A stretch of DNA of 64,000 bases from Bacillus pumilus (GCF_003431975.1 NZ_CP027116.1:1426001-1490000), one strand, 5' to 3'. Shown: positions 8,192-18,924, counted from the stretch's first letter. The notes: generated from the sequence alone by a model not told the origin. Program-made: numbers and translations.

Positions 8192-9859
8192 TTACACTTC
8201 CATAATAATCGGTAAGATCATTGGACGGCGTCTTGTTTTTTCATAAAGGAAAGGTGCAAGTGTGTCAGTGATTTCGTTCTTAATTTCTGACCACTGAGTC
8301 GTCTTGCGTTCCATGACTTTTTCAAGATGCTTTGAAATCAAGTCTTGTGCGTCGTTGATGAGGTCTCCAGATTCTCTCATGTAGACAAAGCCTCTTGAGA
8401 TGAGATCAGGACCAGCAGAGATTTTGAATTCTTTCATGTCCATGCTGACGACCACAATGACAAGGCCTTCTTCTGAAAGAATGCGGCGGTCTCTTAAGAC
8501 GATATTCCCGATATCGCCAATTCCGCTTCCGTCGATATACACGTTACCCGATGGAATTTTGCCAGCAACACTAGCTTCGTCACCTTTCAGCGCAAGAACT
8601 TCACCGTTATCCATGATGAAGCAGTTTTCCTCAGGAATGCCGCAATCATTCGCAAGTTTGATATGCGTTTTTTGCATGCGGTATTCACCGTGAATCGGCA
8701 TGAAGAATTTCGGTTTGATTAAACGGAGCATCAGTTTTTGCTCTTCTTGTCCACCGTGACCAGATGTATGAATATTATTGAGTGAGCCATGAATGACCTC
8801 AGCACCAGCACGGTAAAGCTGGTTAATGGTACGGCTTACGCTAATATTGTTACCCGGAATCGGTGAAGATGAGAAGACAACAGTGTCTCCAGGGTTAATC
8901 GAAATTTGGCGGTGAGTACCGTTTGCAATACGTGAAAGAGCAGCCATCGGTTCACCTTGGCTTCCAGTACAAAGGATGGTCACTTTGTTTGCCGGGAGAC
9001 GGTTGATTTCATTGTGTTCAATGAACGTATTTTTTGGGCATTTAATATAGCCAAGTTCTTGTCCAATATCAATGGCAGACTCCATACTGCGTCCAAACAC
9101 AGCCACTTTCCGGCCATTGGCTACAGCAGACTCAATGACTTGCTGAAGTCTGTGGATGTTTGAAGCAAATGTAGCAAAGATGATACGTCCGTCTACTTTT
9201 CTAAAGATGTCATCAATGCTTTCGCCTACGCGTCGTTCAGACATCGTAAATTCTGGAATTTCACTGTTTGTACTGTCAGATAGAAGACAAAGAACGCCTT
9301 CTTTCCCGATTTCAGCCATTTTTGTTAAGTTGGCAGGTTCGCCAACAGGCGTAAAGTCAAACTTGAAATCACCTGTATGTACGATGTTACCAGGAGGTGT
9401 CTTAACGACAATTCCATAAGAATCTGGAATGCTGTGTGTTGTTCTAAAGAAGGACACAGCTGTTTTTCTAAATTTAATGGTATCTTCCTCTTCAAAGATG
9501 TGAAGTTGTGTTTGTCTCAAGAGTCCGTGTTCTTCCAATTTGTTACGAAGTAGGCCGATTGCGAGTTTGCCTCCGTAAACTGGAATATTCACTTGCTTGA
9601 GAAGGTAAGGAATACCGCCGATGTGGTCTTCATGTCCGTGAGTGATGAAAAGACCTTTGATTTTATCTTCGTTTTTAACTAAGTACGTATAGTCAGGGAT
9701 GACGTAGTCAATTCCAAGAAGCTCATCTTCAGGGAACTTAATACCAGCATCAATTAAAATGATTTCATCTTGAAATTGAACGCCATACGTGTTTTTACCG
9801 ATCTCGCCTAAACCGCCGAGCGCAAAAACTGCCGCCTGATCGTTTTTAACAAATTTCAT
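8192..9859 (-). CDS. rnjA: Ribonuclease J1
   Basis: Essential 5'-3' exonuclease and endonuclease central to RNA decay and rRNA maturation. It has 555 residues from ATG 9859, as in B. subtilis. The metallo-beta-lactamase motif HGHEDH is at 74-79; the beta-CASP part and the C-terminal dimer domain follow. An alternative ATG at 9868 (MRGMKF) overlaps the rpoY stop as ATGA and would add three residues; neither start has an ideal ribosome binding site, so translational coupling to rpoY is likely. The rpoY-rnjA order is conserved in Bacillus. Confidence 0.96.
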   Translation of the reverse strand: MKFVKNDQAAVFALGGLGEIGKNTYGVQFQDEIILIDAGIKFPEDELLGIDYVIPDYTYLVKNEDKIKGLFITHGHEDHIGGIPYLLKQVNIPVYGGKLAIGLLRNKLEEHGLLRQTQLHIFEEEDTIKFRKTAVSFFRTTHSIPDSYGIVVKTPPGNIVHTGDFKFDFTPVGEPANLTKMAEIGKEGVLCLLSDSTNSEIPEFTMSERRVGESIDDIFRKVDGRIIFATFASNIHRLQQVIESAVANGRKVAVFGRSMESAIDIGQELGYIKCPKNTFIEHNEINRLPANKVTILCTGSQGEPMAALSRIANGTHRQISINPGDTVVFSSSPIPGNNISVSRTINQLYRAGAEVIHGSLNNIHTSGHGGQEEQKLMLRLIKPKFFMPIHGEYRMQKTHIKLANDCGIPEENCFIMDNGEVLALKGDEASVAGKIPSGNVYIDGSGIGDIGNIVLRDRRILSEEGLVIVVVSMDMKEFKISAGPDLISRGFVYMRESGDLINDAQDLISKHLEKVMERKTTQWSEIKNEITDTLAPFLYEKTRRRPMILPIIMEV

Positions 9860-9864
9860 TCCTC

Positions 9865-10074
9865 TCATAGCTCCAATACTTTAAAATTTTCACTTTCTCG
9901 TTCATAGTCTAAAAAAGCACCGTCTACAGGCTGAATGAATTCAATGTTGTAGTTATGTTTTTTCAACTTATCGCGTACGTCTCTTTCAGAAACCGCTTCA
10001 ACGTATAGTGAATCTGTGTGTTCTCTTACAGGTACCTCAGTAGTACTTGCCTGAAAAAATACCTTATATATCAT
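9865..10074 (-). CDS. rpoY: RNA polymerase epsilon subunit
   Basis: Small accessory subunit of Firmicutes RNA polymerase. It has 69 residues, the same length as B. subtilis RpoY, starting MIYKVFFQ and ending FKVLEL. An AAGGAGAG ribosome binding site precedes the ATG. Upstream on the minus strand a TATAAT (complement of 10118-10123) is a likely -10, with a weak -35. The stop codon overlaps the upstream candidate start of rnjA, so the two genes form one operon. Confidence 0.95.
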   Translation of the reverse strand: MIYKVFFQASTTEVPVREHTDSLYVEAVSERDVRDKLKKHNYNIEFIQPVDGAFLDYERESENFKVLEL

Positions 10075-10154
10075 CCAAATCTCTCCTTAAATACCGTATG
10101 TTACACTCGCTTATTCTATTATATTAAAAAAACGCGCATAAGAAAAGTCTCTGA

Positions 10155-10189
10155 GAAAAAAGGACCTTCGGCAAATGTGCGGAAGATCC
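10155..10189 (-). terminator. Terminator of the 23-residue ORF
   Basis: On the minus strand GGATCTTCCGC and GCCGAAGGTCC pair with one mismatch around a short loop, followed by six T. It begins three bases after the small ORF stop and lies before the rpoY promoter. Confidence 0.75.
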
Positions 10190-10191
10190 CT

Positions 10192-10263
10192 TTAAGCAAT
10201 CGATTTTTTACGAAGCATGTCCTTCCATTGTCTTCGAATTTTCTTGCGCAGACGACGAAGCAT
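10192..10263 (-). CDS. Unrecognised 23-aa basic peptide with own signals
   Basis: A very short ORF, starting MLRRLRKKIRRQWK and ending RKKSIA, with eleven Lys/Arg in 23 residues. The ATG at 10263 follows a near-perfect AAAGGAGG ribosome binding site at 7-8 bases. A strong intrinsic terminator begins three bases after the stop. Upstream on the minus strand a TATAAT lies at 10335-10330. So this looks like a complete transcription unit between rpoY and the divergent ykrA. I do not recognise the peptide. It could be amphipathic and membrane- or nucleic-acid-binding, or the unit could be a small RNA with an incidental ORF. Confidence 0.55.
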   Translation of the reverse strand: MLRRLRKKIRRQWKDMLRKKSIA

Positions 10264-10469
10264 CAGAGGCCGCCTCCTTTCGGTTGAAGTCACATGAGAC
10301 CATGTATTCCGTTCTCTCTTTATACTTGTATTATATGATGTTTCCATTGAATGTTACATGGTTATATGTGGGAAATGGGCGTATTAAAAGGAATTGGTTT
10401 CGAAAGTAGAAATCTTTCTGTATGATGAAAGGGAGTGTATATACATATAAAAAAGACAGGAGACGGGAT

Positions 10470-11249
10470 ATGAATAAAAAAGTCATCTTCTTTGATATCG
10501 ATGGTACTTTATATGATCACGATAAAAAAATACCTGAATCAACGAAGAGAGCAGTTCGATTATTAAAAGAAAAAGGGCATCATCTCTTTATTGCATCTGG
10601 GCGTTCGCCTTTTTTGATTCAACCTATTTTAGAAGAATTAGGGCTTGACTCCTTCATTGCGTACAACGGTCAGTATGTTATGTATGAGGGAGAGGTCATT
10701 TACGGCAATCCGCTTAAACTGGAGCTGATGGAGCAAATTTATGAGACAGCGGATCGTCATGACCATCCGCTTGTATTCATGGGGGAAAAAACGATGAAGG
10801 CGTCTGTGCCAAATCATCCGTTTATCCATGAAGGAATTGGGACTTTAAAAACAGAGCACCCTGAGCATGATTTGTCTTTCTTTAAAGAAAACGAAATTTT
10901 TCAAATGCTGTTATTCTGTAAGGCGGAAGAGGAAGTTCAATATGAGGCGTTCCGCGAAGAAATTGATCTTGTGAGATGGCACGAGCTGTCAACAGACGTC
11001 TTGCCAAAGGGCGGGTCGAAAGCAGAAGGCATTAAACGAGTCATCGAAAGACTACCTTATGATCAAAAGGATACCGTTGCCTTTGGAGACGGACTGAACG
11101 ATCGAGAGATGATTACGTTTGCTGGGACAGGCGTTGCGATGGGGAATGCTGTGACTGAATTAAAAGAATTGGCTGATTTTGTGACAAAGCCAGTAGATGA
11201 AGACGGCATTTTGTATGCAGTGTCTCATTTAGACCTTATTAAAGAATAA
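10470..11249 (+). CDS. ykrA: HAD-superfamily Cof-type sugar phosphatase YkrA
   Basis: Predicted haloacid-dehalogenase phosphatase of the Cof subfamily, acting on a small phosphorylated metabolite that cannot be named from sequence. It has 259 residues. HAD motif I is FFDIDGTLYD (about 6-15) with the two nucleophile/acid aspartates, motif II is IASGRS near 41, motif III is the Lys in KGGSKAEGI and motif IV is FGDGLNDREM. The ATG at 10470 is chosen (AGGAG seven bases upstream); longer in-frame extensions lack a site. It ends in a terminator shared with defB. Confidence 0.88.
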   Translation: MNKKVIFFDIDGTLYDHDKKIPESTKRAVRLLKEKGHHLFIASGRSPFLIQPILEELGLDSFIAYNGQYVMYEGEVIYGNPLKLELMEQIYETADRHDHPLVFMGEKTMKASVPNHPFIHEGIGTLKTEHPEHDLSFFKENEIFQMLLFCKAEEEVQYEAFREEIDLVRWHELSTDVLPKGGSKAEGIKRVIERLPYDQKDTVAFGDGLNDREMITFAGTGVAMGNAVTELKELADFVTKPVDEDGILYAVSHLDLIKE

Positions 11250-11286
11250 AAAAGAAGACCCTCGAGCTGTAGGGTCTTCTTTTTAT
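11250..11286. terminator. Bidirectional terminator between ykrA and defB
   Basis: AGAAGACCCT-CGAGCTGT-AGGGTCTTCT with A and T runs on either side, between convergent genes. Confidence 0.85.
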
Positions 11287-11287
11287 T

Positions 11288-11845
11288 TTATGATCTGCCG
11301 ATCGCAACAGAGTTGTCTGGTTCAGCGAATGGCTGATCCTTTTGAATATGATCATAAAACATGATGCCGTTTAAATGGTCGATTTCATGCTGAAAGACAA
11401 TGGCAGGAAACCCTTTTAAGCGAATATCAACATCTTCTCCTTCAAGCGTTGTGGCCTTCACCCTGATTTTTTGATATCGAGGGACAAATCCAGGGATGGC
11501 TTCATCAACAGATAAACAGCCTTCACCAGTAGCTAAATAAGCTCTTTTGACCGAATGACTGACAATGCGCGGGTTGAAAAGGGCGTAGCTGTAAACCTCT
11601 CCGTCTTCATCCTCACAGTGCACAGCGATCATCCGTTTACTAATATTGATTTGCGGAGCTGCTAGTCCTACGCCAGGTCTTAGTCCATATTTTTCAGCCA
11701 AGTCAGCGTCCTGACTATTTATAACGAATTCGATCATGTCAGCTAATTGCTGTTTTTCTTCTTCTGTCGGCGGGAGCTCGACCGCTTCAGCTGTTTGTCT
11801 TAAGACGGGATGTCCGTCCCGTACGATATCATCCATGGTAATCAC
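11288..11845 (-). CDS. defB: Peptide deformylase
   Basis: Removes the formyl group from nascent N-terminal methionine. It has 185 residues. All three metal-site motifs are intact: [21 protein letters not shown] (metal Cys) and QHEIDHLNG (two metal His and catalytic Glu). The start is GTG at 11845, six bases after AGGAGTGA. In B. subtilis the orthologue YkrB is the main deformylase alongside Def. It is convergent with ykrA. Confidence 0.95.
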   Translation of the reverse strand: MITMDDIVRDGHPVLRQTAEAVELPPTEEEKQQLADMIEFVINSQDADLAEKYGLRPGVGLAAPQINISKRMIAVHCEDEDGEVYSYALFNPRIVSHSVKRAYLATGEGCLSVDEAIPGFVPRYQKIRVKATTLEGEDVDIRLKGFPAIVFQHEIDHLNGIMFYDHIQKDQPFAEPDNSVAIGRS

Positions 11846-11918
11846 AAATCTTCACTCCTATTTCCTTTGTAAGTAAAGTATATAAAATGATACACAACAT
11901 ATGCAATGAAATAAAGAA

Positions 11919-11941
11919 GACCGGTCCTATTGAGACCGGTC
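11919..11941 (-). terminator. Terminator-like hairpin after the YjcZ-like gene
   Basis: GACCGGTC occurs twice around a 7-base loop; each arm is also self-complementary. On the minus strand it is followed by TTCTTTATTT, a weak T tract. Confidence 0.55.
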
Positions 11942-11958
11942 AGAGGCTTAAACAGCCA

Positions 11959-12159
11959 TTAGCAGCAGCCGCCACCGCCGCCTAAGAATGCTGCGCCAAC
12001 GATGATTAATAGGATGAATAGGACAACGATTAAAGCGAATGTGCGTCCGCCGCCGTATCCGTATCCACCGCCATAACTTGGGTAACAACAGCCACCGCCG
12101 TATCCATACCCGTAACCGCCGTATCCACCATACATACTTCCATGACTATAATTAGACAT
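11959..12159 (-). CDS. YjcZ-family Gly/Tyr-rich small membrane protein
   Basis: A 66-residue peptide with a Gly/Tyr-rich N-terminal half ([13 protein letters not shown] and similar repeats), a pair of cysteines, a hydrophobic helix [15 protein letters not shown] and a tail ending GGGGGCC. The helix is the signature of the YjcZ family, small proteins often linked to sporulation or the spore coat. The ATG at 12159 has a perfect AAAGGAGGTC ribosome binding site, so longer in-frame extensions are rejected. It lies between defB and ykyA, where I recall no such gene in B. subtilis 168. A CATACATA upstream could be a SigE -10, but this is weak. Confidence 0.8.
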   Translation of the reverse strand: MSNYSHGSMYGGYGGYGYGYGGGCCYPSYGGGYGYGGGRTFALIVVLFILLIIVGAAFLGGGGGCC

Positions 12160-12368
12160 ACTTTTGACCTCCTTTGGAAATACACTCGGCCTCCCATAAG
12201 TGAAGGCGAAGCGTGTAATATAAACTATGTATGAATGCACTATTTGTATAGTCATGCGCCTATCAGATGAAAAAAATCTTCTCCGGCTCATCAATCTGAC
12301 CTCTTTTCTTGTCACAAACGCCTATAAAAATTATAGTGGTATGTGGAGATGTAAAGGGGGACCTTTTG

Positions 12369-13037
12369 ATGAGACAGATGAGAAGAAGCATGAAAGCAGG
12401 TGCTGCTTTAGCGGGGATATGTACCCTTATGCTGGCGGGATGCGGAGGTCAACGCCCATTTCATGACATGCAAGATGCGATGACGAAAATGAGCGAAAAA
12501 GAGACATCCTTTGAAAAAGAGCAAGGTACACTGCAAAGCTATGAGAAAAAAGAGCAGAAGCTCTATTCAAAAATGATTCAAACCACAAAAGATCATACAA
12601 AAACAGTATCAAACCTTTCTGATCAGGCATTAGCATCAGCAGCGAAGCGAGAAGAGCATTTGAAAACAGAAAAAGACAGTATGGATCAATCGAAGAAAGA
12701 ATTGAAAACGGTAAAGGAATCTGCCGAACGTATTCAGGATGCAGATTTAAAAGAAAAAGCAGATGATACGGTCAAATCACTCGAGAAAAGATATGCGTCG
12801 TATGATCAGCTATTTAAGGAGTATCAAAAGGCGCTGAAACAAGATCAGCATTTGTATCAATCTTTGAAGAAGAAGGACTTAGGATATAAAGAGCTGAAAA
12901 CCAAATTGAAGACAGTCAACCGTTCTTATAGCAAAGTCAGAAAAGAAGGGAAAAAGTTCAATCAATATACAAAGCAATTGAATGAGCATAAACAGGCTTT
13001 GTATAAAGCGGCAGATCAAGAGTCTAAAAAGAGCTGA
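12369..13037 (+). CDS. ykyA: YkyA lipoprotein, putative cell-wall-binding
   Basis: Exported lipoprotein of 222 residues. The signal peptide ends in the lipobox LAGC (Cys near residue 25), so the mature protein is anchored to the outer face of the membrane. The rest is Lys/Glu-rich and strongly predicted coiled coil, as in the YkyA family (putative cell-wall binding). Function is unknown. The start at ATG 12369 follows AAAGGGGG. It is located just before the pdh operon as in B. subtilis, with its own terminator overlapping the stop codon. Confidence 0.85.
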   Translation: MRQMRRSMKAGAALAGICTLMLAGCGGQRPFHDMQDAMTKMSEKETSFEKEQGTLQSYEKKEQKLYSKMIQTTKDHTKTVSNLSDQALASAAKREEHLKTEKDSMDQSKKELKTVKESAERIQDADLKEKADDTVKSLEKRYASYDQLFKEYQKALKQDQHLYQSLKKKDLGYKELKTKLKTVNRSYSKVRKEGKKFNQYTKQLNEHKQALYKAADQESKKS

Positions 13038-13054
13038 AAACAGCTCTTTTTTTA
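13026..13054 (+). terminator. ykyA terminator
   Basis: AAAGAGCTG-AAAA-CAGCTCTTT then a T run; the ykyA stop codon lies inside the hairpin. Confidence 0.85.
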
Positions 13055-13084
13055 TTTTTCGACAAAAACAAACATTTTCTATTG

Positions 13085-13113
13085 TAGTACAGTAGTACAC
13101 TCTATACTAGTAC
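13085..13113. repeat. Three TAGTAC repeats in the pdhA upstream region
   Basis: TAGTAC occurs at 13085, 13093 and 13108. The 407-base region between ykyA and pdhA (13038-13444) holds these repeats, two candidate promoters and a possible leader ORF. No known operator was recognised in the repeats. Confidence 0.3.
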
Positions 13114-13200
13114 AGATCGAGTTGTTTGGTAAACAGATTGATACAGTTCACCATAAAAAGTAAAGCGAATACATTTATTTAAATAAAGCCGTTAAATCAA

Positions 13201-13229
13201 TTGACGGACTATTTTTCTTGTTGTAAACT
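13201..13229 (+). promoter_or_regulatory. Candidate distal SigA promoter of pdhA
   Basis: TTGACG, 17 bases, TAAACT. The -35 overlaps the right arm of a 7-bp inverted repeat (13189-13207). It would give a leader of about 200 bases. Confidence 0.4.
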
Positions 13230-13317
13230 ATTCCTTGTTAACAGAAGTTGTATTAGTTTTTTGTGAACTATCGGTAATACAGTTAGAAGAACTCAAAAGC
13301 AAGCGATCATCCATGTT

Positions 13318-13346
13318 TCGACAACGATCTCAGTGGCTATTATATA
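13318..13346 (+). promoter_or_regulatory. Candidate proximal SigA promoter of pdhA
   Basis: TCGACA, 17 bases, TATATA, about 100 bases before the pdhA start. It competes with the distal candidate; the sequence alone cannot decide. Confidence 0.35.
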
Positions 13347-13356
13347 CAGGAGTCAT

Positions 13357-13413
13357 ATGAGCATTTTGGGTTATCCTATATCTGTATGTATAAATGGATT
13401 CACGACAAATTGA
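13357..13413 (+). CDS. Possible 18-aa leader ORF before pdhA
   Basis: MSILGYPISVCINGFTTN, with CAGGAG four bases before the ATG and a stop 31 bases before the pdhA start. It is short enough to be chance. If transcribed from the distal promoter it could couple pdhA translation to ribosome movement. No homologue is known to me. Confidence 0.25.
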   Translation: MSILGYPISVCINGFTTN

Positions 13414-13420
13414 CTGTTAA

Positions 13421-14560
<1,140 letters not shown>

Positions 14561-14563
14561 GCC

Positions 14564-15541
14564 ATGGCGCAAATGACATTGATTCAAGCGATCACTGATG
14601 CGTTACGCACAGAACTGAAAAATGACGAAAACGTTCTCGTTTTCGGAGAAGACGTTGGTAAAAACGGCGGCGTATTCCGTGCGACTGAAGGATTGCAAAA
14701 AGAGTTTGGTGAGGATCGTGTATTCGATACTCCACTTGCTGAATCTGGTATTGGCGGTCTTGCAATTGGCCTTGGACTACAAGAATTCCGCCCAGTAATG
14801 GAAATTCAATTCTTCGGATTCGTTTACGAAGTATTAGATTCTGTTTCTGGACAAATGGCTCGTATGCGTTACCGTTCTGGCGGACGCTGGAATTCTCCAG
14901 TGACAATCCGTTCACCATTCGGTGGAGGGGTTCATACACCTGAGCTTCACGCTGACAGCTTAGAAGGTCTTATTGCACAACAACCTGGTATTAAGGTTGT
15001 TATTCCTTCAACACCTTACGATGCAAAAGGACTATTAATTTCTGCAATCCGCGACAACGATCCGGTTGTATTCCTTGAGCATATGAAACTTTATCGCTCT
15101 TTCCGTCAGGAAGTTCCGGAAGAAGAGTACACAATTGAAATCGGTAAAGCTGACGTGAAACGTGAAGGTTCTGACCTTTCAATCATCACTTACGGTGCAA
15201 TGGTTCACGAATCACTTAAAGCTGCTGAAGAACTTGAAAAAGAAGGCGTTTCTGCTGAAGTCGTCGACCTTCGTACAGTGAGCCCGCTTGATATTGAAAC
15301 AATTATCGCTTCTGTTGAAAAAACAGGTCGTGCGATCGTTGTTCAAGAAGCACAAAAACAAGCTGGTATTGCTGCAAACGTAGTAGCTGAAATCAATGAC
15401 AGAGCGATCCTTAGCCTAGAAGCACCAGTACTTCGTGTAGCTGCACCTGATACTGTATTTGCTTTCTCTCAAGCTGAGAGTGTATGGCTTCCAAACCATA
15501 AAGACGTGCTTGAAACAGCTAAGAAAGTTCTTGAATTTTAA
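14564..15541 (+). CDS. pdhB: Pyruvate dehydrogenase E1 beta
   Basis: Beta subunit of E1, forming the alpha2beta2 heterotetramer with PdhA. It has 325 residues. It begins [18 protein letters not shown] and shows the transketolase pyrimidine-binding domain ([12 protein letters not shown] near residue 27, [12 protein letters not shown] near 65) and a C-terminal transketolase domain. An AGAAGGAG ribosome binding site lies inside the end of pdhA. A hairpin and a palindrome separate it from pdhC. Confidence 0.97.
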   Translation: MAQMTLIQAITDALRTELKNDENVLVFGEDVGKNGGVFRATEGLQKEFGEDRVFDTPLAESGIGGLAIGLGLQEFRPVMEIQFFGFVYEVLDSVSGQMARMRYRSGGRWNSPVTIRSPFGGGVHTPELHADSLEGLIAQQPGIKVVIPSTPYDAKGLLISAIRDNDPVVFLEHMKLYRSFRQEVPEEEYTIEIGKADVKREGSDLSIITYGAMVHESLKAAEELEKEGVSAEVVDLRTVSPLDIETIIASVEKTGRAIVVQEAQKQAGIAANVVAEINDRAILSLEAPVLRVAAPDTVFAFSQAESVWLPNHKDVLETAKKVLEF

Positions 15542-15552
15542 TTAAATGACAG

Positions 15553-15585
15553 AGGGGAAAAGAATTTATTTCTCTTCCCCTTTAT
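15553..15585 (+). terminator. Partial terminator (attenuator) between pdhB and pdhC
   Basis: AGGGGAA-A-AGAA pairs with TTCT-C-TTCCCCT with one mismatch, followed only by TTTAT. A leaky terminator here would lower pdhCD relative to pdhAB or separate transcripts. Confidence 0.55.
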
Positions 15586-15598
15586 CAATTACATGACC

Positions 15599-15612
15599 GT
15601 GTAAATTTACAC
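15599..15612. promoter_or_regulatory. 14-bp perfect palindrome upstream of pdhC
   Basis: GTGTAAATTTACAC, 36 bases before the pdhC start and just after the pdhB-pdhC hairpin. It could be an operator, but it does not match the Rex or TnrA consensus well. Confidence 0.35.
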
Positions 15613-15648
15613 AACAAGGATTCAACAAAATCTAGGAGGCGAAAAACA

Positions 15649-16989
15649 GTGGCATTTGAATTTAAACTTCCGGACATCGGAGAAGGTATCCACGAAGGTG
15701 AGATCGTTAAGTGGTTTGTAAAACCAAACGACGAAATCAATGAAGATGACGTTTTAGCAGAGGTACAAAACGATAAAGCAGTTGTAGAAATTCCTTCACC
15801 TGTTAAAGGAAAAGTATTAGAATTAAAAGTTGAAGAGGGAACAGTTGCAACTGTAGGACAAACAATCATTACGTTTGATGCACCTGGTTACGAAAATCTT
15901 CAATTTAAAGGCAGCGAAGAAGAAGGCGAAGCAAAAACTGAAGCTCAAGTACAAGGTACTGCTGAAGCTGGTAACGAGCCAGAGAAGAAAGAAGTGGCAC
16001 AAGAAGAAGCGGCAGCAGCAACTGGTGCAGGCGCACAAGAGCAAGTAGATGCTGATCCAAACAAACGCGTTATCGCTATGCCATCTGTACGTAAATATGC
16101 TCGTGAAAAAGGCATTGAAATTTACAAGGTTGCAGGTACTGGTAAAAACGGACGTGTGTTAAAAGAAGATATCGACAGCTTCGTTAATGGTGGTTCTGCA
16201 GCTCAAGAAGCAGCACCTCAAGCAGCTGAAAGTGCGAAAGAAGAAGCAGCTCCAAAAGCGGCAGCAGCTCCAGTTCTTGAAGGAGAATTCCCAGAAACTC
16301 GCAAGAAAATGAGCGGAATCCGCAAAGCAATCGCGAAAGCAATGGTGAACTCTAAGCATACAGCTCCTCACGTAACATTAATGGATGAAGTTGATGTAAC
16401 AAACCTTGTTGCACATCGTAAACAATTCAAACAAGTTGCAGCTGATCAAGGAATCAAGTTAACTTACTTGCCTTACGTTGTAAAAGCTCTAACTTCTGCT
16501 TTGAAAAAGTACCCAGTACTTAACACTTCTATCGATGATAAAACAGATGAAGTTGTTCAAAAGCATTACTACAACATCGGAATTGCAGCTGACACTGAAA
16601 AAGGTCTGCTCGTTCCAGTTGTGAAAAATGCAGATCGTAAAGCAATTTTCGAAGTGTCTAACGAAATCAATGAGCTTGCAACAAAAGCACGTGATGGTAA
16701 ATTGGCTCCAGCTGAAATGAAGGGTGCATCTTGCACAATCACAAACATCGGTTCTGCTGGTGGACAATGGTTTACTCCAGTCATCAACCACCCAGAAGTA
16801 GCGATCCTTGGTATTGGCCGTATCGCTGAAAAAGCGGTTGTTCGTGATGGCGAAATCGTTGCAGCTCCAGTCTTAGCTCTTTCCCTAAGCTTTGACCACC
16901 GTATGATTGACGGAGCTACTGCGCAAAATGCCCTTAACCACATCAAGCGTTTATTGAATGATCCACAATTAATTTTAATGGAGGCGTAA
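15649..16989 (+). CDS. pdhC: Dihydrolipoamide acetyltransferase E2
   Basis: Core E2 subunit of pyruvate dehydrogenase, with 446 residues. A single lipoyl domain carries the modified Lys43 (motif [10 protein letters not shown]); an Ala/Glu-rich linker follows, then the E1/E3-binding domain (about 143-179), a second Ala-rich linker and the catalytic domain with [10 protein letters not shown] (His417, Asp421). Start GTG at 15649 after AGGAGGCG. There are only 4 bases to pdhD. Confidence 0.97.
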   Translation: MAFEFKLPDIGEGIHEGEIVKWFVKPNDEINEDDVLAEVQNDKAVVEIPSPVKGKVLELKVEEGTVATVGQTIITFDAPGYENLQFKGSEEEGEAKTEAQVQGTAEAGNEPEKKEVAQEEAAAATGAGAQEQVDADPNKRVIAMPSVRKYAREKGIEIYKVAGTGKNGRVLKEDIDSFVNGGSAAQEAAPQAAESAKEEAAPKAAAAPVLEGEFPETRKKMSGIRKAIAKAMVNSKHTAPHVTLMDEVDVTNLVAHRKQFKQVAADQGIKLTYLPYVVKALTSALKKYPVLNTSIDDKTDEVVQKHYYNIGIAADTEKGLLVPVVKNADRKAIFEVSNEINELATKARDGKLAPAEMKGASCTITNIGSAGGQWFTPVINHPEVAILGIGRIAEKAVVRDGEIVAAPVLALSLSFDHRMIDGATAQNALNHIKRLLNDPQLILMEA

Positions 16990-16993
16990 ATTC

Positions 16994-18406
16994 ATGGTAG
17001 TAGGAGATTTCCCAATCGAAACAGATACTCTTGTCATCGGTGCAGGTCCTGGTGGATATGTAGCTGCTATTCGTGCTGCACAGCTTGGACAAAAAGTAAC
17101 AATCGTTGAAAAAGGAACACTTGGCGGCGTATGTCTAAACGTTGGTTGTATCCCTTCAAAAGCATTGATCAATGCTGGCCATCGTTTCGAAAATGCTAAG
17201 CATTCTGAAGACATGGGTATCAAAGCTGAAAACGTAACAGTTGATTTCACAAAAGTTCAAGAGTGGAAAGCTTCTGTTGTTAACAAATTAACAGGTGGAG
17301 TTCAAGGTCTTCTTAAAGGAAATAAAGTAGACATCGTCAAAGGTGAAGCTTATTTCGTAGACAGCAACTCTGTACGTGTAATGGATGAAAATTCAGCACA
17401 GACTTACACTTTCAAAAATGCAATTCTTGCAACTGGATCTCGTCCAATTGAATTGCCTACTTTTAAATACACAGACCGCGTGATCAACTCAACTGGTGCT
17501 TTAGCGCTTAAAGAAGTACCTAAAAAGTTAGTTGTCATCGGTGGTGGATACATCGGTACTGAGCTTGGTACTGCTTATGCAAACTTTGGAACAGAAGTTG
17601 TCATCCTTGAAGGTGGAGACGAAATCCTTCCAGGTTTCGAAAAGCAAATGAGCTCATTGGTTAAACGTAACCTGAAGAAAAAAGGAAACGTTGAAATCCA
17701 TACAAACGCTCTTGCAAAAGGCGTTGAAGAAAAAACTGATGGTGTCACTGTTACTTTCGAAGTAAAAGGTGAAGAAAAAACTGTTGATGCTGATTACGTA
17801 CTTGTTACAGTTGGTCGTCGTCCAAACACGGATGAGCTTGGTCTTGAGCAAGTTGGTGTTGAATTGACTGACCGCGGAGTTGTCAAAACAGACAAACAAT
17901 GCCGTACAAATGTATCTAACATCTATGCAATTGGTGACATCGTTGATGGACCACCACTTGCACACAAAGCTTCTTACGAAGGTAAAATTGCAGCTGAAGC
18001 AATCGCTGGAGAGCCAGCTGAAATTGATTACCTTGGTATTCCTGCTGTTGTATTCTCTGAGCCAGAACTTGCAACTGTTGGATACACTGAAGCAGAAGCA
18101 AAAGAAGAAGGAATCGAAATCGTTGCAGCGAAATTCCCATTCGCAGCAAACGGACGTGCACTTTCTCTTGATGCAACTGATGGCTTCATGAAAATGATCA
18201 CTCGTAAAGAGGATGGTCTCGTGATCGGTGCACAAATCGCAGGTGTTGGCGCTTCTGATATGATTTCAGAGCTTAGCCTTGCAATTGAAGCTGGAGTGAC
18301 TGCTGAAGATATCGCAATGACAATTCACGCTCACCCAACTTTAGGTGAAATTACAATGGAAACGGCTGAAGTAGCAATCGGAAGCCCAATCCATATCGTA
18401 AAATAA
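16994..18406 (+). CDS. pdhD: Dihydrolipoamide dehydrogenase E3
   Basis: FAD enzyme reoxidising dihydrolipoamide with NAD+, shared among 2-oxoacid dehydrogenase complexes. It has 470 residues. The FAD fingerprint [15 protein letters not shown] is at 16-30, the redox pair is Cys47 and Cys52 (GGVCLNVGC), the NAD fingerprint GGGYIG lies near 180 and the catalytic pair HPTLGE has His447 and Glu452. Last gene of the operon, followed by two tandem terminators. Confidence 0.97.
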   Translation: MVVGDFPIETDTLVIGAGPGGYVAAIRAAQLGQKVTIVEKGTLGGVCLNVGCIPSKALINAGHRFENAKHSEDMGIKAENVTVDFTKVQEWKASVVNKLTGGVQGLLKGNKVDIVKGEAYFVDSNSVRVMDENSAQTYTFKNAILATGSRPIELPTFKYTDRVINSTGALALKEVPKKLVVIGGGYIGTELGTAYANFGTEVVILEGGDEILPGFEKQMSSLVKRNLKKKGNVEIHTNALAKGVEEKTDGVTVTFEVKGEEKTVDADYVLVTVGRRPNTDELGLEQVGVELTDRGVVKTDKQCRTNVSNIYAIGDIVDGPPLAHKASYEGKIAAEAIAGEPAEIDYLGIPAVVFSEPELATVGYTEAEAKEEGIEIVAAKFPFAANGRALSLDATDGFMKMITRKEDGLVIGAQIAGVGASDMISELSLAIEAGVTAEDIAMTIHAHPTLGEITMETAEVAIGSPIHIVK

Positions 18407-18416
18407 TGAAATGATC

Positions 18417-18446
18417 AAAACCCTCTTCATTAAGAAGAGGGTTTTT
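18417..18446 (+). terminator. pdh operon terminator 1
   Basis: AACCCTCTT-CATTAAG-AAGAGGGTT followed by a T run, 11 bases after pdhD. Confidence 0.85.
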
Positions 18447-18474
18447 TGAACGTTTGAACAACATTCTGCATAAG

Positions 18475-18506
18475 AAAACCCCTCATGAGTTGAGGGGTTT
18501 TTTCAT
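18475..18506. terminator. pdh operon terminator 2, shared with slp
   Basis: AAACCCCTC-ATGAGTT-GAGGGGTTT with A and T runs on both sides, between convergent pdhD and slp. Confidence 0.85.
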
Positions 18507-18534
18507 ATGGATGTATAAGTGCAAGGTGAGTCAA

Positions 18535-18924
18535 TTAATTTGTATTCACGCGGTCTAAAGCGTGGCATAAGGGCGATAAAATATCCTCTTTGCTGCTGAC
18601 ATTTCCTTCAACCTTCACAATGACTTTTTCGTTATTTACAAGTAAAATGGCCGGCAATTCGTCTACTTCATTTTTCCAGCCTTTACGATCTTCTTTCACA
18701 ATCATCTTTGACATTTCCTTCGGGTATTCATTTTTTAAATCGAGGACTGCATCATAATAAGGGCTTTCTTTATCAAGATTTTCTGCATCTGTAAAAAAAA
18801 GAATTCTCGGTTTTTGAATATGACTGACTTGGTCGGTCTGATTCGGTATGATATACGCAAATGAGCATGAACTAAGTATAAAGAGCGTGGGGAATATAAT
18901 GAGAAGTATCCTCATAAAATTCAA
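18535..18924 (-). CDS. slp: Small lipoprotein Slp
   Basis: Small peptidoglycan-associated lipoprotein, 129 residues. A hydrophobic signal ends in the lipobox LSSC (Cys near residue 20). The remaining part resembles a thioredoxin-like fold (RILFFTDAENLDKE, then ELPAILLVNNEK) but has no CxxC. The TTG at 18924 is preferred because GAGGTGA ends a few bases before it; ATG 18915 is the alternative and longer in-frame starts lack a site. Position after pdhD matches slp of B. subtilis. Confidence 0.75.
   Translation of the reverse strand: MNFMRILLIIFPTLFILSSCSFAYIIPNQTDQVSHIQKPRILFFTDAENLDKESPYYDAVLDLKNEYPKEMSKMIVKEDRKGWKNEVDELPAILLVNNEKVIVKVEGNVSSKEDILSPLCHALDRVNTN

Noticed and set aside
15599..15612. 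Rex or TnrA operator before pdhC
   Set aside because: The palindrome is 14 bp with GTGTAAA arms; Rex needs TTGTGAA arms spaced by four and TnrA needs a 17-bp TGTNA...TNACA frame.
17654..18235. Minus-strand ORF of 193 codons, rich in Cys, Phe and Ser, inside pdhD
   Set aside because: Composition is that of the complement of a highly expressed gene; pdhD is certain on the other strand.
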